Positions 21,676-31,126 of a stretch of DNA of 64,000 nucleotides are shown piece after piece. A program made the position numbers and the translations under genes. Position 1 is the stretch's first letter; the number at the start of each line of letters is the position of its first letter. The notes beneath the pieces were generated by a model. The model did not search any database. It was not told the DNA's origin and saw only the letters and a list, made by a program, of their open reading frames with translations. The DNA is from Oopsacas minuta (taxonomy: Eukaryota; Porifera; Hexactinellida; Lyssacinosida; Leucopsacidae), in NCBI GenBank assembly GCA_024704765.1, contig JAKMXF010000277.1:186001-250000 (forward strand), given 5' to 3'.

Positions 21676-22084
21676 TCGCAAAATGCTTCATGCTCAAGAA
21701 AAATGATAAAAACTCTTACTAGATAACTATTTGCTAAAATAACAGTTTATTATTACGTTATTTAATCACTTAGGTTTCTTGCAATGTTCAAATTGGGATT
21801 AATAAACACAAAAAAAGTGGGCAATTACATACCATTGTCATAGTATAGTCGGCACAGCAAAAAAAGAACTCAATAATTTTCAAAGCGAATCGAGTATAAG
21901 TCCACAAAGTTTATGATATATGAAATATAAGTTGTTATAAATATTCTTTTAGGAAAAGTAGCATAATCACAACAAACCAACAATTCACAGACAAGGGCAC
22001 CAATAGATCAAATAATCCTGTCATCAATAAACAATAGTTTTAACATATTTCTATCCAAGAGTTAGTTAAGTAAAAAGTAACAAA
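21676..22084. other. Spacer between GGCT and RETREG
   Basis: Convergent 3' ends. The sequence is AT-rich with no coding signal or repeat recognised. Confidence 0.5.
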
Positions 22085-23580
22085 TTAAGAATCGAAGTTC
22101 TTAGGGATCTGTGAACCATCAACCATCTCAAACTCATCATCACCAAGTGCATACGGACGTCCGAATTCATCTGCACCCTGCATCGCATCACAGACATCTC
22201 TCTGGTGTGTAGAAGCTGGGGGCGAATTTGGGGCCAAGGGTGCTACATTCGTTCGGTACCTTAAGTGACTATCTTGAGAAGATGGAGCATAGTATCTTTG
22301 ATCTGTTGGCTGGTGGCCGTAATAGGTTTGTGAGGGGACATAAGGATATGGCGCAGGCGCTGGCATCATCTGAGGACGTGGTACATAGTATTGCTGTTGG
22401 AAAAGCGGAGGAGCTTGAATATTAGTACCAAATGCTAGAGATTGTTCTAGAATCGATGTTGGTAATTCTTCACGTGACATCGGTTTAATGTCTGTAGTGC
22501 CGAGTTTGGGATGTGGAATGAACTTAGCTTTATCTACTACACGCTCTTTAACCATAGCGAAATGAGGTGCTATAACTTGGTAGAATCCATCCAAAGCTTG
22601 TGGGAGTCGATTGTGCACTAAAATCGGCCAAACTATGATAAATATCACCACGATATAGGCAACTACAATTCCAGGCACATAATTGCCGATGAAAAACATG
22701 ATTGCACCAATGGTTGACATGATGCATAGAAACTTAACAGGTTCATTGGAATGTAAGTTAATCATAATAGCCTTTATATCTTCTACATTTATCGCAATTA
22801 TTGCAAGACGGTGGGCCAGCCGGAGAGCATAAGCATCTTCTTCCTTGAGCTTTTCAGCTGTCTTACCTAAAGTAAGTTTCATAAATATTGTTTTACAGAT
22901 AATTAATTGCCTCCTACTTTAGTATCGTGGTAGCAAACAATAGAAAGGGTCACTTCTGGACCAGGCCATTTTGACCCAATGAAAGCGAAAGTAAGGTGTT
23001 GGACCAATTAACGGCTGTGTTTCAGGCCAAGTGACCGGATTGACCACTGACCCGATTAAGCGGGGACTACAGGGGAAAATCATGGGGTTGTGCCTGGATG
23101 CCATAAATTTATCTGACCATCTCGGCCTACAGAAAACTATAAAATAGTGAGGAAGTCTAAACCATGTTTCGCCAGTGTGCTTCCCCTCTAGATCAAAATG
23201 GAATGTTTAAAGTGCTCTTCTAATTCAAAGCCCAACATACAACAAATAATGCAATTCTAACACTTACCTTTCTTTCCCATTGTTCTATTTCTAGCAGTCA
23301 AGTAAGTTGGTAATACAACAAGCATACCAACTTTCCAAGTAACCAAGCCCAAAACACCAAATAATATCAACATACTGACCAAACTATCTTCTGTAGTTGA
23401 GATGTAATAAAAAAACCCATGAATAATCGCATAGAACATAATTGTCAGAGGAAAATACTCAAAAAGTAGTAATTTGCGAAAGAATTGCACTTCTGGATAG
23501 TATTGATTCAGGATTTTTAATATATCAGCTTCTTTCTGTTCGATTCTAGGAGTTTGCTCGTGTTCATGTATGGTTGCCAT
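22085..23580 (-). CDS. RETREG: RETREG/FAM134-like ER-phagy receptor, 2 exons, 364 aa
   Basis: Exon 1 is 23580-23268 and exon 2 is 22866-22085, joined in phase 1 over a 401-bp GT-AG intron. Two long hydrophobic hairpins form a reticulon-homology pattern: about residues 36-92 (FFRKLLLFEYF, FFYYISTTEDSLVSMLILFG) and 147-187 (CIMSTIGAIMFFIGNYVPG, VVAYIVVIFIIVWPIL). An amphipathic stretch (about 106-145) lies between them. A Pro/Tyr/Gln-rich cytosolic tail follows (230-330). The C-terminus contains GDDEFEMVD: an acidic run followed by F350-E-M-V353, a canonical LIR that matches the DDFE(L/M)LD LIR of FAM134A/B/C. These proteins bend ER membrane and tether it to LC3/Atg8 for selective autophagy. 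Both key parts are therefore present. It is upstream-adjacent, on the same strand, to the zinc-finger gene. Confidence 0.88.
22930..23100. repeat. Repeat fragment inside the RETREG intron
   Basis: GGACCAGGCCATTTTGACCC here is shared in form with GGATCAGGCCATTTTGACT at about 48170 and GACGAGGCCATTTTGACCCG at about 46565, both inside CAGTAGA-ended elements. It is probably a worn copy of that MITE family sitting in the 401-bp intron. Confidence 0.5.
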
Positions 23581-23980
23581 TTTTTCACTGAAAATATGAT
23601 TAGAACTATCAATAATAGAAACTATATTTTTTCTTTAAGTTCAACTGTTTGAAAGGTTAAATCATGGCCAATACATTAAAATGACAAAATTTACACATAA
23701 CCAACCTGTTTCAACATTATGAGAGCCATACTGGACGCTGCACGGATTTTTGAAATGGTCCGGTTTAACCATAGCAACCAGTTGAAATCTTACTTACCAT
23801 AGAAACTGCACCAAAGTGGCCCGGTGGTGCTGGCCCTGAAAATATACTAGTTGCATACATATTGATATTTAATAAACTTAATCCAGTGATATGTAATTCT
23901 AATAATTCTGGTAGATAGTAATTTATATTATCGAAACACGTCTAATACACTAAATTAGTGCTATCTAGCAGACAAACCTA
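23581..23980. other. Spacer upstream of RETREG
   Basis: Holds the presumed RETREG promoter and the 3' end of the zinc-finger gene. GGTTGCTATGG (minus strand, about 23770) resembles half of an RFX X-box, but the second half is degenerate. Confidence 0.4.
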
Positions 23981-26900
23981 TTACGAATCAAATCCTCCTG
24001 AAAAACGAGACGAAACTCTTTGAGTTGCTGGCTGCCTAACTGTAATATTGGATTTATCAAAGCCTGTATAAGGATAAGAACGTTGAGTGCTATTACTAGA
24101 TCGATCAAAGGATGTGCTAGTCCTAGCGTAAATAGGAGTGAATGATTGAGTATGTATAAGGGGAGGTTCGCTAGCAGTGGTTGATGATTCAGTTGATGTG
24201 GCAGGACGTCTGGCGTGCAGGGTCGTTGTGGCTACTCCATCATGTTTCTGACAACATAAACCGATATGATTGGCATACTCTTTGATATCAAAAATGAAAT
24301 CACAGAATACACATTTCGTACAAGCGTGTACTTTTAAGTAGTGTGTTGCAATATCATAGAAAGTTGTTTGAAACGAACACATAGTGCATGTAACTTTATT
24401 TTCTGGTCTAATGAAACTCAAAGTCATGCCCGTAGAATCAAGAAAGCACTTGGACACATGCACAATGGATTTCTTACCGGCCATATATCGGCAAATAGGA
24501 CATACATCACGATAATGTTTGGTCAACATATGATTAGCGAACGAATCAAGACGGTTAGATCCGTTACAAATTGGACAGCGATATCTATGTTGGTTACTGA
24601 ACATGCAACGTAAAATGTGATTTGGGAAAGATTTCCATGAGCATTGTTGGAGGCAGATAATGCAAGTTTCAGTGCTATGTTGATTTAGTATGTGATGACC
24701 GAGTGAGTAGGAATTCTGTAGTGGATAATGGCAAGCACATAAGTGACAAACAATAGGTGATTTATTCAAGCATCGTGAAAGATGATTTGGAAATGTGTTT
24801 GGATCTACAACACGTTGTTTGCACTGAAAACAAATTATTGAGAAATGTACTTGAGCATAGTGTTCGCGTACATTTGGAATAATTCCTTGGAAGTCACATT
24901 GCTTGTCTGGACATTTGAAGGGACGTTGAGTAATCGGTTCGATCAAATTAAGTGCAGAAATATCTGCAGAGTGTGCGGTCATTGTACCCTGAGAAATTTG
25001 CTGAGCGAATGAAATTTCGGGGGTAACGATTTCATCACCATTATCTTTTGGGTCCAAATCTAATTGAGATCGAAATATGCATTTTCCACGTATATGGACG
25101 TCATAACGTTTGGCATAAAGCACACTTTTGCACAGAGGACAAATAACAGTACGGTCAGGAAAAGCTACAGTGGTTGGATCTTTGTCTGATTCAGAGGGTA
25201 AAGGAGCAGGAAGGTCCTTTGAAATATAAAGTTCTGTGGGAAGATATAGCGAAATCTCAGGTTGGATACCATCTTTATCTTTAAACATATGTTCAAGGAT
25301 TGCATATGATTCCTTCGGACTACTTTTGAATGGTTTCTTCAAGGATGTCATCAATGGCTTATCCAAATCAGGATTATAGTTGAAAGAAATTATTGGTAAA
25401 TTAGAACTTCTAGATTTTTCCATGTAGGTATTAGTAGATACTGGTGGAAGATATTCGTCAGATTCTGGGGATACACTATCTCGGTCAAAAAACTCATCAC
25501 GGATATGAAACGGACGACAGATCGGGGAAGAAGATCTAGACCTCTGACTATGTTCAGATTGTGCTGTAGGGACAGATAATCTATTTCTGATGCTTGAACG
25601 TGATACTATCCTCATTGTATCACCATTATCCTCTTGTGCACTTGTCTGAGGCGAAATAGACATCGAAATCGGGCTGTCAACTCGAACAATCTTTTTCTCA
25701 GCATTATCGTTCCTGTCAATCAGTCGAGATGGAAGGTTGATTGAAATTTTAGATGGAGATTTAGAGCGAAGGCGGTAAGTATCGAACCGATCCCTCCCAG
25801 GACCCGATTCCCAAACAGGACTCCTGGATCTATCGCGAAATCGCGTTCCCCTTGTAGGGTCATAACTTGGGCTCACACGATTCACAAGACGAGGTGAAAG
25901 AATCCTTCTTATTGGACTGCGTGACGAATCTCTTGGAGGTGGGCTCCTCCTGGAAGAATATCTATGTGGACTCCTAACGGATGGCCTGTGAGTGTATCTA
26001 AACGGACTTCTCGACAGGCTTCTCATAAAGTTCCTTCCTCTTGTTGGATTAAAACTAACATCCCTCGGAGGGCTGAGTCTTGTATTTATTCCTGGGGAGC
26101 TACCCAACAAAGGACGATCTCTAAAAGGACTACGCCTGGGTGGAGGACTTCTCTGCGGGCTCCGCCTCGGTGGACTTCTTCTGTATGGACTCCGCCTTTG
26201 CGGGCTTCTTCTATACGGACTCCTTCTAGACCAAGGAGAAAGCCTTCGATTAAGAGGACTCCTTCTAGGAGAATTTCTTCTAGATGGGCTCCATCTTCCT
26301 AGACTTCTTCTAGGGCTTCTCCTAGGACTGTGTCTTGGACTCCATCTTGATGTGCTGCGCCTTGGACTTCTCCTTGGGCTTCGTATTGATGGGCTGTGAC
26401 GTGGACTTCTTCTGGGACTTCGCCTGGATGGACTGTAACGTGGGCTCGTCCTAGGGCTGCGCTTTGATAGGTTTCGTCTAGGACTATGCCTACCAGGGCT
26501 GTATCTGGGGCTACGTTTCGGGCTTCTTCTAGGGCTGCGCCTTGATGGACTTTGACGTGGACTTCGTGTAGGACTAGTTCGAGGACTTCTACGTGCAGGG
26601 CTCTTTCTATTTGGACTTCGTCTTAAAGGAATTTTTCTAGGCGGACTCCTTCGCGAAGGACTCTTACGAGATGGGCTCCTTTTCAAAGGAATACGTTTTG
26701 TATCACGCTTTTTAGAAGGTTCAAGTTCTGGACTCAAACCAGGTTGTTGTTTTTCATTCTTCTTACCAAAATGTATTGGACTCCATTGAAAATCTTGTTT
26801 GCTTTGTGAAACTACTGTTTTGATCTTTTTGGGAGTAATAGTTTTACGTGGGATCGGTTTTTCAAAATTCGAGCGAGGACTATCAGGAAAAAGAGTAGGG

Positions 26901-27784
26901 CTAACTCTTATATTGATTATATCTTCTTCAGGATATTGGACCACAACTGGAGCTTCAATTTCCAAAATAGGAGGGACACTGCCTTCTTTTCGGGATTCAC
27001 TCGGGCCCTGATTATCATTAATGGCATCGGAATTAGTCCTTTTTTCGGGTTGTAGATCTGAACATTCAACTTTTGGAGTTTCAACCACAGAACTAAATGG
27101 TAATTGGGAAGTTTTAATCACTGAACCAAATGGCAATTTAGCAGTTTCAACCTCAGAACTAAATGGCATTTCGAGTTCAACTATTTCAGGGATCTCAGTA
27201 ATTTCTGATATTTCTGGAATTAATTCCATATAACCAGGATCAACCGATAAGGAAACCGGTTCCATAAGTTTGGGAACAGATTCTTGTGGGGGAACCTCAG
27301 CCTCATCTTCTATGAGATTTTGTTTTTTCGTCGCAGATCGTTTATTATTACGAATACCTTTCTTAACAGCTTTAACCTTGGTTTTCCCTTTCTTTCGTCG
27401 AGTTGACTTTGTAATTGGGGTAACTATTGGATTAGGAAATTTATTTAAGGATAGCCGATGAATTTTCAGAGTAAACGTAGCGAAAGAATCAAAATTTTCA
27501 GGTGTAATCTTCTTAGCAGTAACAATTTGAGATAGTTGAGTTGAGAGTTCTGCTGGATCATTGATGTCTAACTTAAAATCTTGAAAATCCGAATTATTGT
27601 CGTTTTGTTCAATATAAAGTTGTCCTTCTCCAACGTCGAAATAATTGCGATCACTATTAGATGATGTAGGTGAATTCTTGTCTTGCATTTCGGAAACATT
27701 TTTGCCTTCCAAATCTGCATAGATATCAATTAAGTCCTCTTTCGGACAATTATCCATTGTGAAATGGAAACTTTCGCTAAACAT
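23981..27784 (-). CDS. RS-domain protein with nine alternating C2HC/C2H2 zinc fingers, 1267 aa
   Basis: Single exon. The first ATG is 27784, with a second at 27757 (Met10). N-terminus: acidic, with DLIDIYADLEG at 17-27, a motif that also opens CPSF6/CPSF7 (IDIYAD). Residues 60-340: low-complexity Ser/Pro/Glu with a Lys/Arg cluster near 130-155. Residues about 360-675: a long RS-type domain of SPRRSPRR/SPSRRSP units. Residues 882-1177: nine fingers, each with a CxxC (CxxxxC in finger 2) knuckle, alternating between C2HC and C2H2 ends: PNHLSRC, FPNHILRC and YANHIGLC against REHYAQVH, FANHMLTKH and ATHYLKVH. The tail is Ser/Thr-rich and ends FSGGFDS. RS domains mark nuclear, splicing-linked proteins, and the fingers recall TRAF/XAF1-type arrays. 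I do not recognise an orthologue; a nuclear RNA-processing role is inference. There is no RRM. Confidence 0.85.
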   Translation of the reverse strand: MFSESFHFTMDNCPKEDLIDIYADLEGKNVSEMQDKNSPTSSNSDRNYFDVGEGQLYIEQNDNNSDFQDFKLDINDPAELSTQLSQIVTAKKITPENFDSFATFTLKIHRLSLNKFPNPIVTPITKSTRRKKGKTKVKAVKKGIRNNKRSATKKQNLIEDEAEVPPQESVPKLMEPVSLSVDPGYMELIPEISEITEIPEIVELEMPFSSEVETAKLPFGSVIKTSQLPFSSVVETPKVECSDLQPEKRTNSDAINDNQGPSESRKEGSVPPILEIEAPVVVQYPEEDIINIRVSPTLFPDSPRSNFEKPIPRKTITPKKIKTVVSQSKQDFQWSPIHFGKKNEKQQPGLSPELEPSKKRDTKRIPLKRSPSRKSPSRRSPPRKIPLRRSPNRKSPARRSPRTSPTRSPRQSPSRRSPRRSPKRSPRYSPGRHSPRRNLSKRSPRTSPRYSPSRRSPRRSPRHSPSIRSPRRSPRRSTSRWSPRHSPRRSPRRSLGRWSPSRRNSPRRSPLNRRLSPWSRRSPYRRSPQRRSPYRRSPPRRSPQRSPPPRRSPFRDRPLLGSSPGINTRLSPPRDVSFNPTRGRNFMRSLSRSPFRYTHRPSVRSPHRYSSRRSPPPRDSSRSPIRRILSPRLVNRVSPSYDPTRGTRFRDRSRSPVWESGPGRDRFDTYRLRSKSPSKISINLPSRLIDRNDNAEKKIVRVDSPISMSISPQTSAQEDNGDTMRIVSRSSIRNRLSVPTAQSEHSQRSRSSSPICRPFHIRDEFFDRDSVSPESDEYLPPVSTNTYMEKSRSSNLPIISFNYNPDLDKPLMTSLKKPFKSSPKESYAILEHMFKDKDGIQPEISLYLPTELYISKDLPAPLPSESDKDPTTVAFPDRTVICPLCKSVLYAKRYDVHIRGKCIFRSQLDLDPKDNGDEIVTPEISFAQQISQGTMTAHSADISALNLIEPITQRPFKCPDKQCDFQGIIPNVREHYAQVHFSIICFQCKQRVVDPNTFPNHLSRCLNKSPIVCHLCACHYPLQNSYSLGHHILNQHSTETCIICLQQCSWKSFPNHILRCMFSNQHRYRCPICNGSNRLDSFANHMLTKHYRDVCPICRYMAGKKSIVHVSKCFLDSTGMTLSFIRPENKVTCTMCSFQTTFYDIATHYLKVHACTKCVFCDFIFDIKEYANHIGLCCQKHDGVATTTLHARRPATSTESSTTASEPPLIHTQSFTPIYARTSTSFDRSSNSTQRSYPYTGFDKSNITVRQPATQRVSSRFSGGFDS

Positions 27785-27944
27785 TAAATCCAATCATGAA
27801 TTACCTTTAAAAATATCATGGACAAAACTCACATAATACACATACCTTAATAAATAGTGATATACAGAGTACAAAGGTAAATAAGCTTACCTAATTAGTA
27901 GAGTTGTGCTAATCAAATGAAATTATGTATAATACCAGCTAAAT
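27785..27944. promoter_or_regulatory. Divergent spacer between the zinc-finger gene and a small ORF
   Basis: 160 bp between opposing start codons. If the small ORF is real this is a bidirectional promoter. The sequence is AT-rich; no motif was identified. Confidence 0.35.
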
Positions 27945-28139
27945 ATGGATACCCAATGGTCAATGTACCATGAGGAAATTAGAAGAGAACAAGCAGTAGT
28001 AGTGCGAGGATCTGGAAGATTCAGGGTCGACACGGAGCGAGGATTTTCAAATCCAGGGCAAATGGAACCGCCACTAGAATACATTGTGCTAATCGGATAC
28101 TTCGCCACCAAATATTTCATCCATAACATCATCGTTTGA
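27945..28139 (+). CDS. Small single-pass membrane protein candidate, 64 aa
   Basis: The ORF runs from ATG to TGA. Its composition is unlike the random frames around it: a charged, well-mixed N-terminal half (MDTQWSMYHEEIRREQ, then RGSGRFRVDTERGFSNPG) and one hydrophobic C-terminal helix (about 46-64). A PP pair precedes the helix (QMEPPLEYIVLIGYF). This is the layout of small mitochondrial or ER membrane subunits with an N-out or N-in soluble part. I do not recognise the family. The minus-strand frame over the same bases is less protein-like. Its position, head to head with the zinc-finger gene, supports a real promoter. Confidence 0.45.
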   Translation: MDTQWSMYHEEIRREQAVVVRGSGRFRVDTERGFSNPGQMEPPLEYIVLIGYFATKYFIHNIIV

Positions 28140-31126
28140 ATCACTTTATTCCTCGGATTTGTTCTGAGCTGCACATTTGGGGTATTTTAGTGATATCAGA
28201 TCTTTGGATGAGGTCTGAGTCTGGGCGTTTTGGTTTTGATTTTTGGTGCGAATATGTATTCCAAGCGACATAATCTCCAGCTGACAAAGTGTCCACAAAC
28301 AATTCACAGTAAGTTAAAGGATAGCATCATGGCCAGCAATTGCAAACAAAATTTGAAGGAATATAGGTATTTGCGTCAAATTAATTGACATAGAGCCACT
28401 CAGGAAATACCATATGATACTATCAAATATTTCCATCCATCCATTATTCAATTAAGGCATAACTACGCATTCCGTGTCCATAGAAGGAATTATAACATAT
28501 GATGTGTTAAAATATTCATATAAGTTCACTACATAATCATGTTTTGTACTGATAAACTAGCGTAATTAATTGAGATATTTTCTACAAGAAAATGCAGCCG
28601 ATTCCAAGGAATGAACTACAATCAACACTTCATTGGGATTTTAAGAATTTATGATACTCATAATCTGACTGGTCAGTTTTGGCCACGACGAGGATGGGTT
28701 CGCTAAAATTATAATATTTCTAGTGAAATAAAAACCATATAATTGCCTCTGATCTTTCGCGTTGCATGTTTTGTGTTTTCACTGGAAATCATTGTTATAT
28801 AATCATATACAGTTATACACTGGTATTGCATTTCGAGTATGTAAATCGGCACTGCATCAATCTAATCTTATGAGCAAACCCTATAAATTTGTATTATGCC
28901 AGAAGCATATTTACCAACCAGAGTCCAACCCTTTCTCAAATTTCCCTGGATTTTCAAGTTATCCATAAATAACAATTTCAAGCTATTATTTGGGGAAAAG
29001 GCACATAAATTCGTAAATACTTCCCCTGATTTCTTGCAATATCCGGGATCCAGGGAGGGTTGTATGAGGAAGACAGTGGAGTTGGGTACCATTATGAAAA
29101 AAAGATTGCATATGCGCCTGGATATAATAAAACATATCCAAATGTATTCACAAGTACAGTCAACTCTGGGCTAATAATTGCATCAAATTAGCTAAGAGCA
29201 GTTATCAAATTAGCCAAACAATAAATCCATTCCTGCTTTAATTAATTAATTGAGTAAACCTATTAACTAACATGTTGACAAATTAACAGGAATCCACTGC
29301 AATGAAAATATCAAGAAATATCACCAAAATATAATACCCTAAGGTCAATAGTTAGTGAAAACTAAAGTACGTATTTGGTGAATAAATTTAAAATATGTTG
29401 ATTATCTCAGAAAATTCGGCCATCGTAAGTAAAGTGGATTGTTATCAAAAGTTAGAGCTGTACCCAATCAAATCTGTGTCGAAAGCGTGTCCAGACTTGT
29501 ATCAATCTTGAGTTGATTCTGTCGATGCTTGTTGGTTGAGAGAGTAATCGTGTCACGATTGTATTAAAGTGGATGATAATTACATCATCATGAGAAGCAA
29601 TTAAAATATTTTGATACAAAATTGAAATATTTTGACTCACCTTTTGCCACTGGTGTATAGAACAAGAGAATGAACTCAATAGAGATTGTGTGTATAGTAT
29701 AATTCTAATATAAAATCAATGTAAGAAGTATAATGCATAAAGGTATGAAGGATTTTTGGTAGTACAATAATACTGTATAGTGGATACTTGGCGATATTGA
29801 ATAATTATGGGAAAATGATATTCATCAAATGTAAAACGAAGGGAAATTGATGATGACATATAAAACGGAAAATATAATTAATCTGGTATGAGGATTTAAT
29901 ATAAGATTTCTAGAGATTGGATAGAAAGACGAAAGGTCGAAACAACATTATAGTGATTATCCGTCAAAATGAAAGTTCCCAAGTTGGCAATTGTATAAAC
30001 GAATCCGTAATCGAACATGCAAAACTACTATCAACTAAATGTAATAGGTAGGAAATAATCACTTGATAACCCTTGTATAAATGATGAATTAGAAATAATT
30101 GAATACGCCATTGTAATAAGTGATGTGAAAACGCTTGAAGCTTATAAAATAATGAATTGGACATTTTAAAGGTTATAAACATGTAGATGGTAAGAGATAG
30201 TGCATTTGGCTTCGTGAGATTAATACGGAATAAAGTTGAAAGTTAACGAAAAGCACAATAGTGAATAGCTATATTTCCAAATAGCTCAGACAATATTATA
30301 AGGCTACTATATAGTGTTGGACAACGAAGTAGAAAGGTGAAAATTAGAAATGCAAATTTTTAATTAATCCTTGTAGATTAGAGATAAGATTGAGAGAATT
30401 AATGTTTCATTCTAGAAATGAGGAAAAAGGTTTTAGATTACTCAAAAAGCCACAACCTATATTGAACGATAAGAACAATTAATTAGTATAGATAAGGAGA
30501 CAATTATAATACTTCATCTTAAGATAAATAAAACAATTGGAAATCTAACAAAGCAAAATGCTAATAGAACAGTCAAGCTATATTTGGTTGAATAAATATA
30601 TCAAGTAATCTTAAAAGTTGGGGACACTATCGCATTTTAACGGTTTAGCGAATAGACTTATGCAGTGGTTCCCAACCTTTTACTCGTGGACCCCCTTGCT
30701 GTCGTACACAGGTACCACCAAGGGGCCCATGAATCCCCAGGCTGGGAACCGGGTGGATTACTGGAGTAAATTATGGGTCATAAATATGGATAATAATTCG
30801 TCGCACTATCTATGTTTTCTAGCGGAAAGATATGAAGGTATACACCAATGTAATCTGCAAGGATTAAGCTATAACAAAAGATGGATATATTCATTCAAGA
30901 AATCCCGTACACCCAAAACAAGACACACATCGTAGAAGTATCTAATCAATTGGGCTGAATTGTTCAGAATCGGGCTTAATCTAAGTCTACAGCAAAAAAT
31001 ATATAATAAGCGAATAATATTGCCAATGATTGTAAAAAGAAGTTTCTAAGCATATGTAGGATACACAAGTATTCGAGTAATGTCTAATTCCTGAAAATGA
31101 AATAATCTAAAAAGTTCGGTAAAACA
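28140..31126. other. Gene-poor spacer
   Basis: About 3 kb of AT-rich DNA with no supported exon on either strand. The only recognised element is a hAT-like mini element at 30663. Confidence 0.5.
30663..30753. mobile_element. hAT-like mini element (CAGTGGTTCCCAACC)
   Basis: It begins CAGTGGTTCCCAACCTTTTA, with GTGGACCCCCTTGCTGTCGT next, and ends in the mirror motif CCCAGGCTGGGAACCGG. The CAGNGGTTCNCAACC start is typical of hAT termini. Same family at 33313, 35264, 35978, 42275 and 61641. Confidence 0.65.

Noticed and set aside
25964-26399. Two long overlapping plus-strand frames (Arg/Pro/Thr-rich and Leu/Gly-rich)
   Set aside because: Antisense frames kept open by the repetitive RS-coding DNA; no independent signal.
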